NCBI GenBank assembly: GCA_034440635.1
Contig: JAOTON010000333.1
Span: 1,054,001-1,118,000 of the forward strand
DNA: 64,000 nucleotides
Reading direction: 5' to 3'
From: Lepas anatifera
Lineage: Eukaryota; Arthropoda; Thecostraca; Lepadidae
The translations under genes and the position numbers were made by a program. Position 1 is the first letter of the stretch. Each line of letters starts with the position of its first letter. Shown here piece by piece: positions 43,421 to 54,292 of the stretch. The notes beneath the pieces were generated by a model. It was not told the origin of the DNA. It saw only the letters and a program-made list of their open reading frames with translations, and made no database searches.

Positions 43421-45060
43421 GAACGGCTTATAACTAAGCTAAAAAGACCGTTGGTGGCAAAAACATAATGTTATTTTCAAGCTCAAAATACATTGCTTCT
43501 ACACATGCCAGTTTTTGTATTCTGGTTTGGTCCTATCACGTCATTTTTGGCACGTGCAGCTCCGCGAAAGGGGTGTACGTCAACACCCCTTCTGGCTCAA
43601 AACCTGTATCTCTGTATGGGCTAAACGAACAGCCGTAAAACTTTGCACACATGCTGCTTAACATGTTCAGTATAATTGCTCTAAAAATTGTTTAGACACT
43701 TAGAACAGTTATTGACATATGACGTCATATCTGAGCGCGTGCAAATGCACTGTTTTCAAGCCAATTGGGGAACTTTGTCCGGGATGTTGGCTTCTTGCTT
43801 CAGTGCTGGTAAGAACTGATTGGATAAGCAAATAGTTTCAAATGGTATCTTTCTGATTGAAATCAACCATTGTTCTCCATATTATATAGGAAATTGCGCA
43901 ATGGGTGTTCTGCCCAATACTCCAGCACGCGCAACATCGCCTAAGGGACATAGTTACACCCCTTTCAGTTAAACTCAAGTAGATTAAACTCAGTTCAGTT
44001 AACAAACACTAAATTTTGCAGATGTAATGCTGCACATGTTTTATATATTAACACAACGTTTTGTGAGACTATAATGACTATTGCAAAAGTTATGGCCATT
44101 CATCAAAACACATGTATATGCGTGGTCCAATGCAAAATGTAGCGCACTGCAGTACCCTTATTGACAGTGATGTTTGGTAGTAATTTGGTCCGCCTGTAGT
44201 TATTATGTGCCGCATCGCAGCTCCCGTCTGAAAACTGAAGAGGTATGCTGTGTGCCTAAGCATATGTTCCTGGTATGAACGGTAGCGCGGGGTACCCCGT
44301 GTTTGCCCGGTCTCTTCCATTGTAGCACCAAACCCTAGGAGTTGAGATCAAAGATCATTACCCACATTTGCCCTTCATAGCCCACGTCCAAAGATACATT
44401 ACATGCAAATGCCAGACCATGCTTGCTTCTGTCGCTAACTAAGGTGGACTTTGAACTTTTTTCCAAAAAACAGATTACCGAAAGAAATAGCGCGGGAAGC
44501 TTGTAAATGGCGAATCACTAACAAACATGAGAAAGACGCCAGCGGACAATGCCGACATTGAACATCTCGTCAGTTAGGAAGTAAGACGTGAGGCTTAGAA
44601 ATGTTGAAATATTTTATTTTCTAGGTCATCTCCAATGGTGTTGTTACTGAGGCACCGCAAAAAGTGAATCCACGTGCGCAGGGTTGATGTGTTGTATACA
44701 AGTCTTACACGAGGAGCTCGAGGTTAGAATGGATTTGAAGCGATGGAATGGTGTGTTTGCTGATAGACTTTGGGTCCTGAATAGATATTACATTGCGGGA
44801 CCTGATTAAAACATCATGATCTATCATATTTTAGCTGCGTTTTTGTAGAAAGAGTCTTGGAACCAAGATGCATTGCCTTAACAAATAACGTTTATGTCCT
44901 AGCAGCTCTGATGAGCGCAAAAAGGCGACAAAAATGTCAATATTACCCGAGAAACAAAAGACAATTGCTCAGCACGCCAGCAAAAAGGACTCGCAGTGAT
45001 TTGAGTACAGAATATGCAGGGTGCATCATTTTCCAAGATAATATTGCAGACAATTTATGC
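43421..45060. repeat. Palindrome E, left arm (about 43740-45060) and adjacent spacer
   Basis: From about 43740 the sequence is the reverse complement of 46960-48040, for example GAAAGAGTCTTGGAACC..GATGCAT (44848-44872) against 47166-47192, and AACAGATTACCGAAAG (44470) against 47455. The left arm is longer and less gapped. No gene is recognisable; the spacer 43421-43740 has a GGGGTGT/ACACCCC hairpin at 43572-43590. Confidence 0.75.
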
Positions 45061-45259
45061 TAAGTTGAATGGGAGATAAGATCAAACTTCACAAGGTTCG
45101 CCACGGTGACGTTTTTCGAACAATCTGCAATGGCGCATTATCAGGAAATTGTCAGAGAAATAAGTGGTATCCCTGATGTCAGAATCGGTATTTTCACGAA
45201 AAGAGCTGTCATTATGCTGACAGGAAGCGTCTCTCTGATAATAAAAAGCAAGTAGATAC

Positions 45260-46000
45260 GCAAGTAAGCTAATCTGAGCCTCCTGAGTTGATAACGTGAT
45301 TTCCTGAGCAGCTCTGGCGCCCTCAGCTGAGCTGGGCCCGCCGAGGCTGATGAGGACCCCTGAGATGGTATGGGGCTCCTGAGCTAATTAAGTGCTTCCT
45401 GACTTGATCTGGTACCCTTTGGCTGGTCGGGACCACTGGGCTAATTCCTTGTCCCTGAGCTGATAAGGTGCTCCCTGAGCTGATCTAGGCCCCTGCTCTG
45501 GTCTAGGGGATAGGAGCTGATCTGGGCCCCCGAGCTGATAGATCTGGTGCCCCTGAACAGATATGTTGCCGCCTGAGCTGAAATAATGCATCCAGTCGAT
45601 CTCCTGGCCCTTATTGTGCCTCCTGAACTCTATTATGCCCTCTGAGCTGTCGGTGCCCCTGAGCTAATGGTGCCTTTAGCTGATCTGAGCCTCCGGGGTT
45701 GATTAAATGATATCCTGGAAAGTCTGGGCCCTGAGCTGGTTGGGGTCCTGAGCTGATTAAGAACCTCCTGACTTGTCTGGTCCTGAGCTAATCTGGGCAA
45801 CGTTTGGTGTTCTGGTGCCTTGAGCCATAATTGTTCCTCCTGGCCCATTGATGCCACCCAGCTATTCTGTCCTCTTGAGCTATTTGGTGCTTTGGCTCAC
45901 CTGGGTCTCCTGAGTTGATTACGTGATTTTTGAGCCTCTGGGCTCCTGGCTGATCGGGATCCTGAGCGGATAAGGGTTCCTGCTGATAAAGGCTTTGCGG
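45260..46000 (+). repeat. Minisatellite, GAGCTGATCTGGGCCCC type
   Basis: Units of about 20-27 nt with TGAGCTGATCTGGGCCCC or TGAGCTGAT variants, the same family as the array at 11985-12895. It forms the core of palindrome E. Open frames inside it are not genes. Confidence 0.85.
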
Positions 46001-46960
46001 TTCTAATGGTCTGTTTTTTGTAATTTGACCTGACCTGACCTCGTTCGGTTAAATCTTGATTTGACCTAGAGGTGTTTATATCATTCGATTCGGCTTGTGC
46101 GGTTCAGTTTATTCTTTTGTCTTCTTGTCTTCCCAGTTGTGCCTCCGGGACTAGACTGCTCGTGGCATCCCGAGATTATGGGGTTGGCCTTGTATTCTTA
46201 TTCTCTGCCTATTTAAGATCGCTCGGACTCCGATATGGACCAGCTCCCCGCGGTTGCTCCCAAGACTGCTTGGTCCTAGATGGGGTTTCAGACTGCTAAT
46301 GAGCCCCGGTGGCTCTGGCCTGAACGCTCATGAGCCCCGTACACTTTAGGCACCCGATCCCTCGGCCTGGCCAACTGGAGAACTGTAACAGGCTCGCGCC
46401 AAGACCGCTCTCCCTAAGCCCCTACCGCTCGGTCCCGCATCATCTTGGCCTATTTCGGGTTAGTGGTCGGGAGATCAATGGACTAATGTTGGCTTTATCA
46501 CTCGGGTCCCTGTCGCGGCTGCTCGAATCACGTAATCAATCGGGGCCTGTTGAGCTAGGGTCCGGTTGTAGGGCCATTGCTCGGGGATTGGAATGCTCGT
46601 GCATCATTGGGCTCGGGACATTTGTTGGGGCCCCACGTTGCCGATTTTGGTGATGTCGGGTCTTTGCGCCCCTCGTCGGGCCCGACCTTGGATATATTTA
46701 TCCCGGGCTGATGCAGGGCCTGATTGCTGGGCCCTGTGGGCTTTGTGGCGGGCTCGATCGCGGGTGCTTTTTCGGGAATTCTGGGCCATCTATGTCCCTC
46801 CCGAGGATGTGGCGATGGCGACGTGGTATCGTAGCTTATGCTCGCCATTGCCGTGGGTGCTGTAATCCGTCTGGTTGTCGCGTTACTTGTTTTATTATCG
46901 GAGACACTTCCTGTGCATAATGACAGCTCTTTTTAAATACCGATTCTGCATTACTTTTTT
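46001..46960. other. GC-rich core of palindrome E
   Basis: At 46005-46110 there is a degenerate piece of TTAA family A interior (TTGACCTGACCTGACCTCG, then ATCATTCGATTCGGCTTG). From 46120 to 46860 a GC-rich stretch with many CTCGGG/GGGCCC words has frames open on both strands (46330-46653, 46555-46848); this pattern fits a decayed simple repeat better than a gene. No gene is called. Confidence 0.4.
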
Positions 46961-48040
46961 GAATTTCTATATGCGCTTGATTGTTCAAACGTCACCGTGG
47001 ATTTGTAGTTTATCTTTCTCCTCATTGTAATTGTTGCAATATTATCTTGGAAAATGATGCGCCCTGCTTTTTACTATCACTGGTCCTTTTTGTGGGTGTG
47101 GTGTTTTTTCGGTATAGTGAATTTTTTTTTGGCTCGGCTGCTGACATAAACGTTATTTGTTAGGTATGCATCTTGGTTCCAGACTCTTTCTAAAACGCAG
47201 CTAAATTGATAGATCATATGTTTTAATCGGTCCGATGAATATCTATTCGACCAAGTCTACGAAACACACCTTCCATGCTTCACATTCTAACCTGCTCCTC
47301 GGTAAGACTTGTTAACATGCCTGGCACGTGTTTTTTTGCGTGCCTCGTACCACCATTGAGATGACCTAGAAATAAATATTTTTTCTAGCCTAACTCTTCT
47401 CTACTATGATGTGCATTGTCCTGTCTTCTCTTTTTTAGTATTTGCTTCCGCTTTCGTAATCTGTTTTTGGAAAAGTTGTCCATTGGACAAGAGCTGGTCT
47501 GATTTTGTATGTTTTTGGCGTGGGTTGGGGCTTGTATATTTTGTCTACTTGGTTTGTGCTCATCCGGAACGGACTTCTCCACTCTTGCGCAGCTCCTTTT
47601 TTAGCTGCTGGCATTACGGCGGACCATTACTCAACATCACTGTCAATAAGGGTTGAGTGCGTTTTTATTCGTATAATGTTTTTGATGAATGCCATACTTT
47701 TATAGTATATAGTCCAACGTTTGTTATATTCACATGTGCGCATTAAATCTGAATTTGTTTTTAACTGAACCGAGTTTAATCTACTTGTTTAACTGAGGTG
47801 TAACTTCTGTGTTGCTGTTATTGGATTTAATAATATGGTGGTTGGTTTCATATCTTTACTGTTTCAATTTACGCTGGCTAAATTCGTTCCATTTTAAGTC
47901 CGTTCTCTCAAACTTTTTTATTTATACTACATGTTGTTTGTAGTTTTTTGTGATTTTTTACTCCTTGGCATAGTACCCTTTGGGTTTTGTTAATAATTTT
48001 TCATTTTGTTTGTTTAGTGCTTTTGCATTTTCAAATGCAC
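46961..48040. repeat. Palindrome E, right arm
   Basis: Reverse complement of the left arm but about 15-20% shorter, through many 1-5-nt deletions (for example 47166-47300 against 44700-44872, and 47690-47800 against 43970-44105). No gene is recognisable. Confidence 0.75.
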
Positions 48041-48190
48041 TCTCGTGGTTTTAGTAATCCGAGATAGGCTGATCTCGGGCATGGCTGATAAGGAGTTATC
48101 ACGCAAGGTTCAGCTTAAATCACTGGAAGCGGATGTAACAATGAATACTGTAATCGCCATGATGCGTAATGTAGAAATCTTCCACGTATT

Positions 48191-48231
48191 GTATATTGTA
48201 TTGTATTGTAATACAATACAATACAATATAC
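48191..48231. repeat. Perfect 41-nt palindrome, TATTG-rich
   Basis: Twenty-base arms GTATATTGTATTGTATTGTA and complement surround one A. It lies at the upstream border of the SLC22 homology and 250 bp before the start codon. It can extrude as a cruciform. Confidence 0.92.
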
Positions 48232-48481
48232 ACCTGGTAAGATAAAATGCTACAATAGGCCCTTTTTGGTATTGTTCCTTGTAGATGCGGTACTGTTTTT
48301 GCCTACACCTGGTGGTACTGCCAGAAAATGTACCACGGCAACACTGCAAATGCGAGGCGCAGAGCTTAGGCGGCATTTCCACGGCAGCCTTGAGCGACGG
48401 CAGAGCCTCTCCCGGCATTGGGCAGCACCACTCTCAAAGCCAGTGTGGATCTGGTACTGAAGTTGCGTGGAGGGCTACATC

Positions 48482-50116
48482 ATGACAGAGGGTAGCGTGA
48501 AGTTTGAGGACATCCTGCGGCTGGTGGGGGAGCAGGGCAGGTGGCAGATCCTGGTGCTGATGTGGGCGCTCCTAGGCATGGTGATATGCGCAATGCAAAA
48601 CCTCAGTAGCATCTTCATCGCCAGTGTCCCCGATCACCACTGTTCCCTGCCTGACGGAGGTCAGCCTGAAGACTGGCTACCGATCGACAGCTCTACAGGA
48701 AACTTCAGCCAGTGCTTGATCCTAGCTGCACCTGGTAGCAACGTCTCCTCGGAGTGCTCCAGCTACACGTACGTCCTGGAAGAGCACGCCACGTCCATCG
48801 TGAGTGACTGGGACCTGGTCTGCTCGCGTCGCTGGCTAGCATCCACCGTGCAGGCCTCCTACATGTTCGGAATCCTCTGCGGCGCTCTTTTCTCCGGTGT
48901 GCTCAGTGACCAGTTCGGACGGAAGCGTGTTGTGGTTGTTAGTGGCGTGGTCTTCCTGGTGTCGGCGGTGGCTGCTGCTTTCGCCAACAGCTACGGAATG
49001 CTGGTGGCGCTACGCTTTGTGACAGCACTTTCATTTGATGGTGTCTGCACTTGTTCCTTCATCCTGTACATGGAGCTGATTGGTTCCAAATATCGGGGGC
49101 TGCCAGGGATGATGTGCGAATTGCCGTTCTCGGTGGGGTTTATGTTGTTACCCACGGCGGCCTACTTTCTGAGGCAGTGGCGGCATTTACACCTGGCCAT
49201 CTCTGTCCCCGCTGTGGTGATGCTGGCCTTCTGGTGGGTGCTACCTGAGTCGCCTCGCTGGCTGATCACAAAGGGGCGGCTGGAGGAGGCACTGGTTGTG
49301 CTGAAGTCGGCGGCCGCCCGGAACCGCCGTCAGCTACCGTCCGACCAGCAACTAATGAAGATGATGGCCGAGTTCCGCTCGGAGGAGGTGGGCGATAAAG
49401 TAGCCGAACAGCGGTCAGCGTTAGCCACCTGCGCTGACGGCGTATGCGAGCTGACCAGGCTGGTCCGCACGCCGAAGCTGCGATGCATAAGCCTGACCAG
49501 CTTCTACAACTTTCTGGTGGTGTCAATGGTCTACTACGGCGTGTCTATTAATATAGCCAGTCTGAGCAGCAGTCCCTACCTGTCTGTCTTTTTGGGAGGA
49601 CTGGTGGAAGTGCCTGCTGTATTTATCGCTGTCATACTCATCAACCGGCTGGGCCGACGTGTCATCACCATCGCCTCCCAACTCACCACCGGACTGGTCA
49701 TCCTCTGCATCCTAGCGGTGCCGGCCGATCTCGCCTGGCCCAAGCTGCTGCTTGGCACAATTGGCAAGTTCTCTGTCAGCGCCAGTTATGGCCTGCTATA
49801 CGCTTACGCAGCCGAGTACTTCCCCACTCAGCTGCGGAACGCCGGGTTGGGTGCCTCCGCCGCCTTCTCCCGTGTTGGCTCCACAGCAGCCCCTTACATG
49901 GTTGACCTGCTGACGCCGGTCCACTGGAGCCTCCCCAGCTGCGTGTTTGGCGTGTTCGCAGTGACGGCAGCGCTGACGGCGCTGCTGCTGCCGGAGACGG
50001 TGGGACGCCGTCTGCTGGAGACTGTGGAAGATGTGGAGGAAGGACGCTGGGAGATGGATCGACCGGCCCACCAGGCCGAGCCCAGCACTAACGGACAGCA
50101 AGAGTCCAAATGCTGA
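48482..50116 (+). CDS. SLC22-family organic-ion transporter, intact, intronless
   Basis: The product has 544 residues. The first ATG (context ATCATGACA) gives MTEGSVKFEDILRLVGEQG; a longer reading from GTG at 48467 has no start codon and is rejected. Features: helix 1 at about 20-45; a large extracellular loop (45-115) with cysteines and N-glycosylation sites at N74 and N87; the SDQFGRKR loop (142-149); PESPRWLI (255-262) after helix 6; a basic cytosolic loop (265-325); NRLGRR (388-393); YAAEYFPTQLRNAGLG (442-457), the SLC22 hallmark; PETVGRR before an acidic tail. This family moves organic cations, anions or zwitterions such as carnitine across the plasma membrane; the substrate cannot be told. 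No intron interrupts 1.6 kb, unusual for the family, suggesting retro-origin or intron loss. A polyadenylation signal lies 150 nt past the stop. Confidence 0.93.
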   Translation: MTEGSVKFEDILRLVGEQGRWQILVLMWALLGMVICAMQNLSSIFIASVPDHHCSLPDGGQPEDWLPIDSSTGNFSQCLILAAPGSNVSSECSSYTYVLEEHATSIVSDWDLVCSRRWLASTVQASYMFGILCGALFSGVLSDQFGRKRVVVVSGVVFLVSAVAAAFANSYGMLVALRFVTALSFDGVCTCSFILYMELIGSKYRGLPGMMCELPFSVGFMLLPTAAYFLRQWRHLHLAISVPAVVMLAFWWVLPESPRWLITKGRLEEALVVLKSAAARNRRQLPSDQQLMKMMAEFRSEEVGDKVAEQRSALATCADGVCELTRLVRTPKLRCISLTSFYNFLVVSMVYYGVSINIASLSSSPYLSVFLGGLVEVPAVFIAVILINRLGRRVITIASQLTTGLVILCILAVPADLAWPKLLLGTIGKFSVSASYGLLYAYAAEYFPTQLRNAGLGASAAFSRVGSTAAPYMVDLLTPVHWSLPSCVFGVFAVTAALTALLLPETVGRRLLETVEDVEEGRWEMDRPAHQAEPSTNGQQESKC

Positions 50117-50266
50117 TGCACGCTCGAAAATATTGGCCCGAGCCTGTGATTCAATTCGGAGTTCTATGACGAAAAAGAGCAAGGCTAGATGTGAAGTTTG
50201 CGAAGGGGAATACTCGGCTGGAAAGGAAATAACTTACTGAGATCCACTGGTGGGCGTGCTGACGAT

Positions 50267-50272
50267 AATAAA
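50267..50272 (+). promoter_or_regulatory. Candidate polyadenylation signal AATAAA
   Basis: It lies 150 nt after the TGA of the SLC22 gene (GACGATAATAAATGG). The aligned site in copy 1 (minus strand, about 4580) reads GGTAGA, so the signal is specific to the intact copy. Confidence 0.55.
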
Positions 50273-50500
50273 TGGATGCACATAACTATCATCACCAAGG
50301 CTGTGATGTTAGGACGCTCCATCTTTTATAATCGTTCGGTGTTCTGATCTCTGTAGCAGTTAGTTTTCATACAAGGGATGAGGGGTGAAACGGGACATGG
50401 TTGTACAGGCGCGGTTCATAGACTAATATATTCCCAACACTGTACTAAGTCAGAATGACAGAAGCTGTAGGGGAATCTAGAATATGTGATATGTATCGCT

Positions 50501-51690
50501 GAGCCTCGGGTATTATGTACATACATATTATGTACCTGTATAAGGTGTTATGTACTATATTATGTATTATGTATAAATATCGGTGGCGGCGCTTGAACAT
50601 TATGACAGTAGGGTCGTTAAAAACAATATGTTTTTACTTTTCAGACTCGAACTCACTTTTTCCCATTATATATTCAATTCTGATATCAATGAGCCACATT
50701 CCAAGCGTCTACGACTGCGGAAAAGATCGCCTCAAAACGGTTAAAGGTTTCATGTTGGCGCGATTGACCGCCCGGCGTTGCAGTCCCCCCTTGTTAAATT
50801 GGGATGAAAGGGGTGCATAACCTACCAGTAAAGACAGCGTGGCATGTGCGTGCGTATAAGAGCGGTAGATGGGATTTAACATGCATGCATTTATTTACTT
50901 GTCAGATGTATTTGCAGCGCAATACAAATACATGTTATTCCACAAAATACCTGAAATTAAATAATTTAGCACCCTAGTACTCTAAATCCCGACAGAACAG
51001 GAATGCCTTCCGAAGGCGAACCTTTCTCTGGTAACATTCGTTGGAGAATGTCGTTGGGGCAGATGCTTCTCTGTATTCCCCTGCTAACTATCTAAGAGCT
51101 CTGATACTGCTAGAAGAAGACCCTGCTGCGTATTTTTACCCTTTGGATGGCTCACGAAATCTTCCACCAGCTCCACACCACGCTGTAGGATCATTCACCA
51201 CATTAAGCTCTGGAATACCTTGAAACAGGAGAAGTTATACCAGTCACCAGATTCTTAACGGAGCCATTTCTGGTCAGAATATTTTAGATTCAGATAATCG
51301 AATACCAGCCACCTGTCAGGAGAGACAAGCTGACTGAGGCTTAGTACCGAGCATTTACAGAGCTCTTCATAGCCTCTATCGGAAACTTAAGCCTGCCCTA
51401 GTCAAATGTGAATCGTTTACTGTTTTAGCCAATTGTTGTGCGACTGGCTCCTTACCTCCAAGATGGTACCAGCGGGACAGGATATACCTTTCTGTGCACA
51501 GATACCACAGCTGATGGCAAATTGACTTCAGCACATTCAGGGCGATTTCTATATTAACTTCATAAAAGCACTGCACTGCATTTTATGGATAGCTTTGAGG
51601 CTCATAGAAGGCTCTAAAGCTGACTATCCGCGACGGAGGAACCCAAATGCATGGTTTAGAACCACTTACAAGGAAAGCCGTTGAAGCTGT
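50501..51690. other. Unclassified spacer
   Basis: A TATGTA-rich patch occurs at 50510-50580. At 50583-50606 GGTGGCGGCGCTTGAACATT matches the right end of the hAT element at 7065-9985 (inverted), directly followed by text (GGGTCGTTAAAAA, TTTACTTTTCAGACTCGA) related to 3370-3410 of the other hAT element. A 60-codon frame at 51041-51223 is unrecognised. Confidence 0.4.
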
Positions 51691-51895
51691 CGGGGTTTGG
51701 GTAGCTTAGTCGGTTAGCGCTTGCGCGCGGCTCGGCCGATGGCATTCTTTCTGTGCTGGGTGTCGTGGGTTCGAGCCCACGCAGAGGCAGAATCTGGCGC
51801 CCTGCTCTAGCCCAAGCTAATTCTTTCCCTCTCGCCTCTGATGCCATATGACCTGAGCAGTTGATGCGTTGCTAAACTCCAAAAATTATAATATT
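51691..51895 (+). repeat. SINE family 5
   Basis: Head: GGTAGCTTAGTCGGTTAGCG (box A) and GTGGGTTCGAGCCCACG (box B). The 3' region GATGCCATATGACCTGAGC and the terminal CTCCAAAAATTATAATA resemble the tail of family 2 although the heads differ. Confidence 0.8.
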
Positions 51896-52261
51896 CCGGC
51901 TTTAAGTATCTTCTGGAATGATGAACGGAATCTGACTCAGTAGTAGCACGCACTTCGTGCCATAAATGTCCTATATTCCATAATATGGCTCGCTGCTGGG
52001 CTCCGAGTCTTCTAAGCAGTTGTCGGAGACAACCTCTCCTGACAGCCACACGTAAACCAGCTTACGCAATTCGTGATTATCTTCTCAAGGAAAATAGAGC
52101 TGGCATGTCTTCCAGAACCAAAGCACTAGCCGGGCCTGATGATCCATTAACATTCCCTGAGGTCTTCCAATATAAATACTCCGGTAATGTATAGAGGCGC
52201 TGAAGTCAACGTGCAAACGCAACCGTTATTTGTGACCAAAAATAATCTGCTTGGCAAATAA
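51896..52261. other. Unclassified spacer
   Basis: No repeat or gene was recognised; the frame at 51985-52194 has no visible domain. Confidence 0.35.
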
Positions 52262-52569
52262 AGCCCTGTTCCAGCTGTCAGCACAGTTTTGTCAGCACCA
52301 ATCAGCGGGCCGCGTTACGCCTACGTCACAGGACTGAAGGCTCTCCCCGGAAACTAGTTCTAGAGGTTTTACGGGCTGACGGCCTGCTGTTTGTGCTGAT
52401 GAAAAACAGTAATTGCACGAAGTGGTAGCCTAATATTTTTTAATGGTATAAAGGTTTAAGTTCCTCTGCTTAGCACAAACAAGAGGCGATTATGACGCTG
52501 ATGTTACTTTTCTGGAGGAGAGGTTAGAGCTCCTGCTAACAAAACTGTGTTGACAGCTGGAACAGGGCT
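52262..52569. mobile_element. MITE with ~33-bp inverted repeats, 308 bp
   Basis: The left end AGCCCTGTTCCAGCTGTCAG and the right end GACAGCTGGAACAGGGCT are inverted repeats that continue inward through CACAGTTTTGT. No target duplication is clear. Inside the left end are CACCAATCAGCGGG (CCAAT box) and TACGTCAC (CRE-like half site), so the element carries promoter-like motifs. Confidence 0.8.
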
Positions 52570-52799
52570 CATGTCAGCTGTTATGCAAGCATAGCATTTT
52601 GACGCTGCAGTGGTGAGAGCTTGTATGACCAGACTTGAGGAAGACCGGGAGCCCTCGGCGTCTCTGAACCCGACACTCGCCCCATGCCCCTATCTGCGTA
52701 TATGGTTTCTTTCGGCGTCAGTTCCTACTCTTGATGTGCTGCAGAGTATGCCCTATTTTTGCATCATTTCTATTCCTATCTTGCTCTTAGCAAATATAT
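52570..52799. other. Short unclassified spacer
   Basis: A frame from 52610 crosses into the TTAA element and has no recognisable domain. Confidence 0.35.
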
Positions 52800-52803
52800 T
52801 TAA

Positions 52804-53994
52804 CCCTTGCCCCGGTGGCGGGTACGAGCCACTTTCGCCCTGGTGGGGGTTAAAAAAGACCCCCACGATCTCAAAAACTAAGGGAGCTAGAAAAAGTGCA
52901 AAACGGCAATCAAAAGCTCTTCGAAAATGATATCGAAAATACTTTGGTCATTTTTCTTGTCAGGTCAATATCAAGGTGACCAGAGACCAAAATAGGTCAA
53001 AATCGCTAATATGAGGTGTACTAAGAAAACCTCATATATCTCAGGAAATATGAGAGCTAGAAACATTTTTCTAACACCATTCGAAAGCTCTTGAGATGCG
53101 CTTTCATTACGATATCATTCATTTTCGTGTCAGGTCAAAGCCTAGGGAGCTACAGGTCACTGAATATTGGGCATATTCTTGGAAATGTCCATAGCCACCC
53201 ATGCATAAGGGCGTTTACTTTTTCGCTAATAGCTTCCAAACCAAACAAGATACAGCCATGGCTTATGCACCATTGCAATTCTCTCGTTAATACGAATCGA
53301 ATGATACATAATATTGCTATGCCAGGTCAAACTTAAGAATTTGACCTGACCCAGGTCAACGGTCTGACCCAACTTGACCTGGTATAGTCAGGATGTATAT
53401 CATTTGACTTGCAGTGACTATACAAACACTTTGGTGACAAAATAAAAGTTCTATCTTAGTTTATTTAAAATTTGTAGAGTAAAACACCAAAAAATGCTTA
53501 TTTGACCTAAGGTGACCTTTTAAAGGTCACAAGCTAGAATGTTTGGCATCAACTTCAGAAATGGGCTAAGAGCAGGTCGTAACCGATGTTTGAAGTTGAT
53601 TCCGTCCATGCTTACTGAGAAAAGCTCATTTCGTGATTTTCCCCATGTATTTACAATGGGGAGGTCATGCTCTGCACATGACCTTAGGTCACCAAAATAA
53701 AAAAATCCCGGAACAAATGTTGTAGCTCCTGGTGAGCCCAATATGTGGTATGAGTTTGAACTTGATTGATTAATCCTCCTTTTGGTTATGCAATCCTAAG
53801 CATTTTTTAGGTGAGGTCGCCTCACCTGGCCTGGTGACCTGACCTGATATGACCTTGAGCTGAAATTTTCAGGAAAGATGTAGAAATGATGAAGGAACAG
53901 CTAGACCAAGTTTGGCGGCGCTGCGCGCCGCCGTTTTTTGGTCGCTTCGGAAAAACCCGAGGGGGGTCTAAAAAGACCCCCACCCGGGCGAAGG
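52804..53994. mobile_element. TTAA family D element, 1.19 kb
   Basis: TTAA at 52800-52803 precedes CCCTTGCCCCGGTGGCGGG; the right end CCCCCACCCGGGCGAAGG precedes TTAA at 53995-53998. The perfect hairpin GGCGGCGC-TGC-GCGCCGCC sits at 53914-53932, and AGGTCA half-sites occur throughout (about 52962-53530 and 53640-53850). It is non-coding. Confidence 0.85.
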
Positions 53995-53998
53995 TTAA

Positions 53999-54292
53999 AT
54001 GCATCCACCCCCAGAATGTGCTTTCAAGTCAGCTCCCCGTTTTTTGTGAAGCACTGCCCACTAGCCGTGTGAGTGATAGTACCGCCATCTACATAAATAT
54101 AACCTTTTATCACCGGTAGATGTCAGATCGAGCCATACGCCCTACCAAGCGAAGCTGGCGCTGGCAGGCGGTGGTACGCGTCGAACAGATGTGTTTTCAT
54201 GATCTATGGATTGGGTTCGAGATGCCAAATCCCCTAATTCAGAGTTCAGTCAGCCCATGTGTTCGGTGGTTTGTGCTCTTGTCCGTCTGCAC
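53999..54292. other. Short unclassified spacer
   Basis: No gene or element was recognised. Confidence 0.35.

Larger units (their letters stand above)
48185..50500 (+). repeat. SLC22 duplication unit, copy 2
   Basis: The inverted partner of 4370-6640. Homology begins at a palindrome (48191-48231) and continues past the transporter gene into non-coding DNA to about 50500. It is the better preserved copy. Confidence 0.9.

Noticed and set aside
46330..46865. Overlapping frames of 90-107 codons on both strands
   Set aside because: Open on both strands because of GC-rich repeat words; no start context, domain or conserved partner.
48467..48481. Five extra N-terminal residues of SLC22 (MEGYI) read from GTG
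   Set aside because: GTG is not a normal start in animal nuclear genes; the ATG five codons later has good context. The same applies to copy 1 (6386 rejected in favour of 6371).
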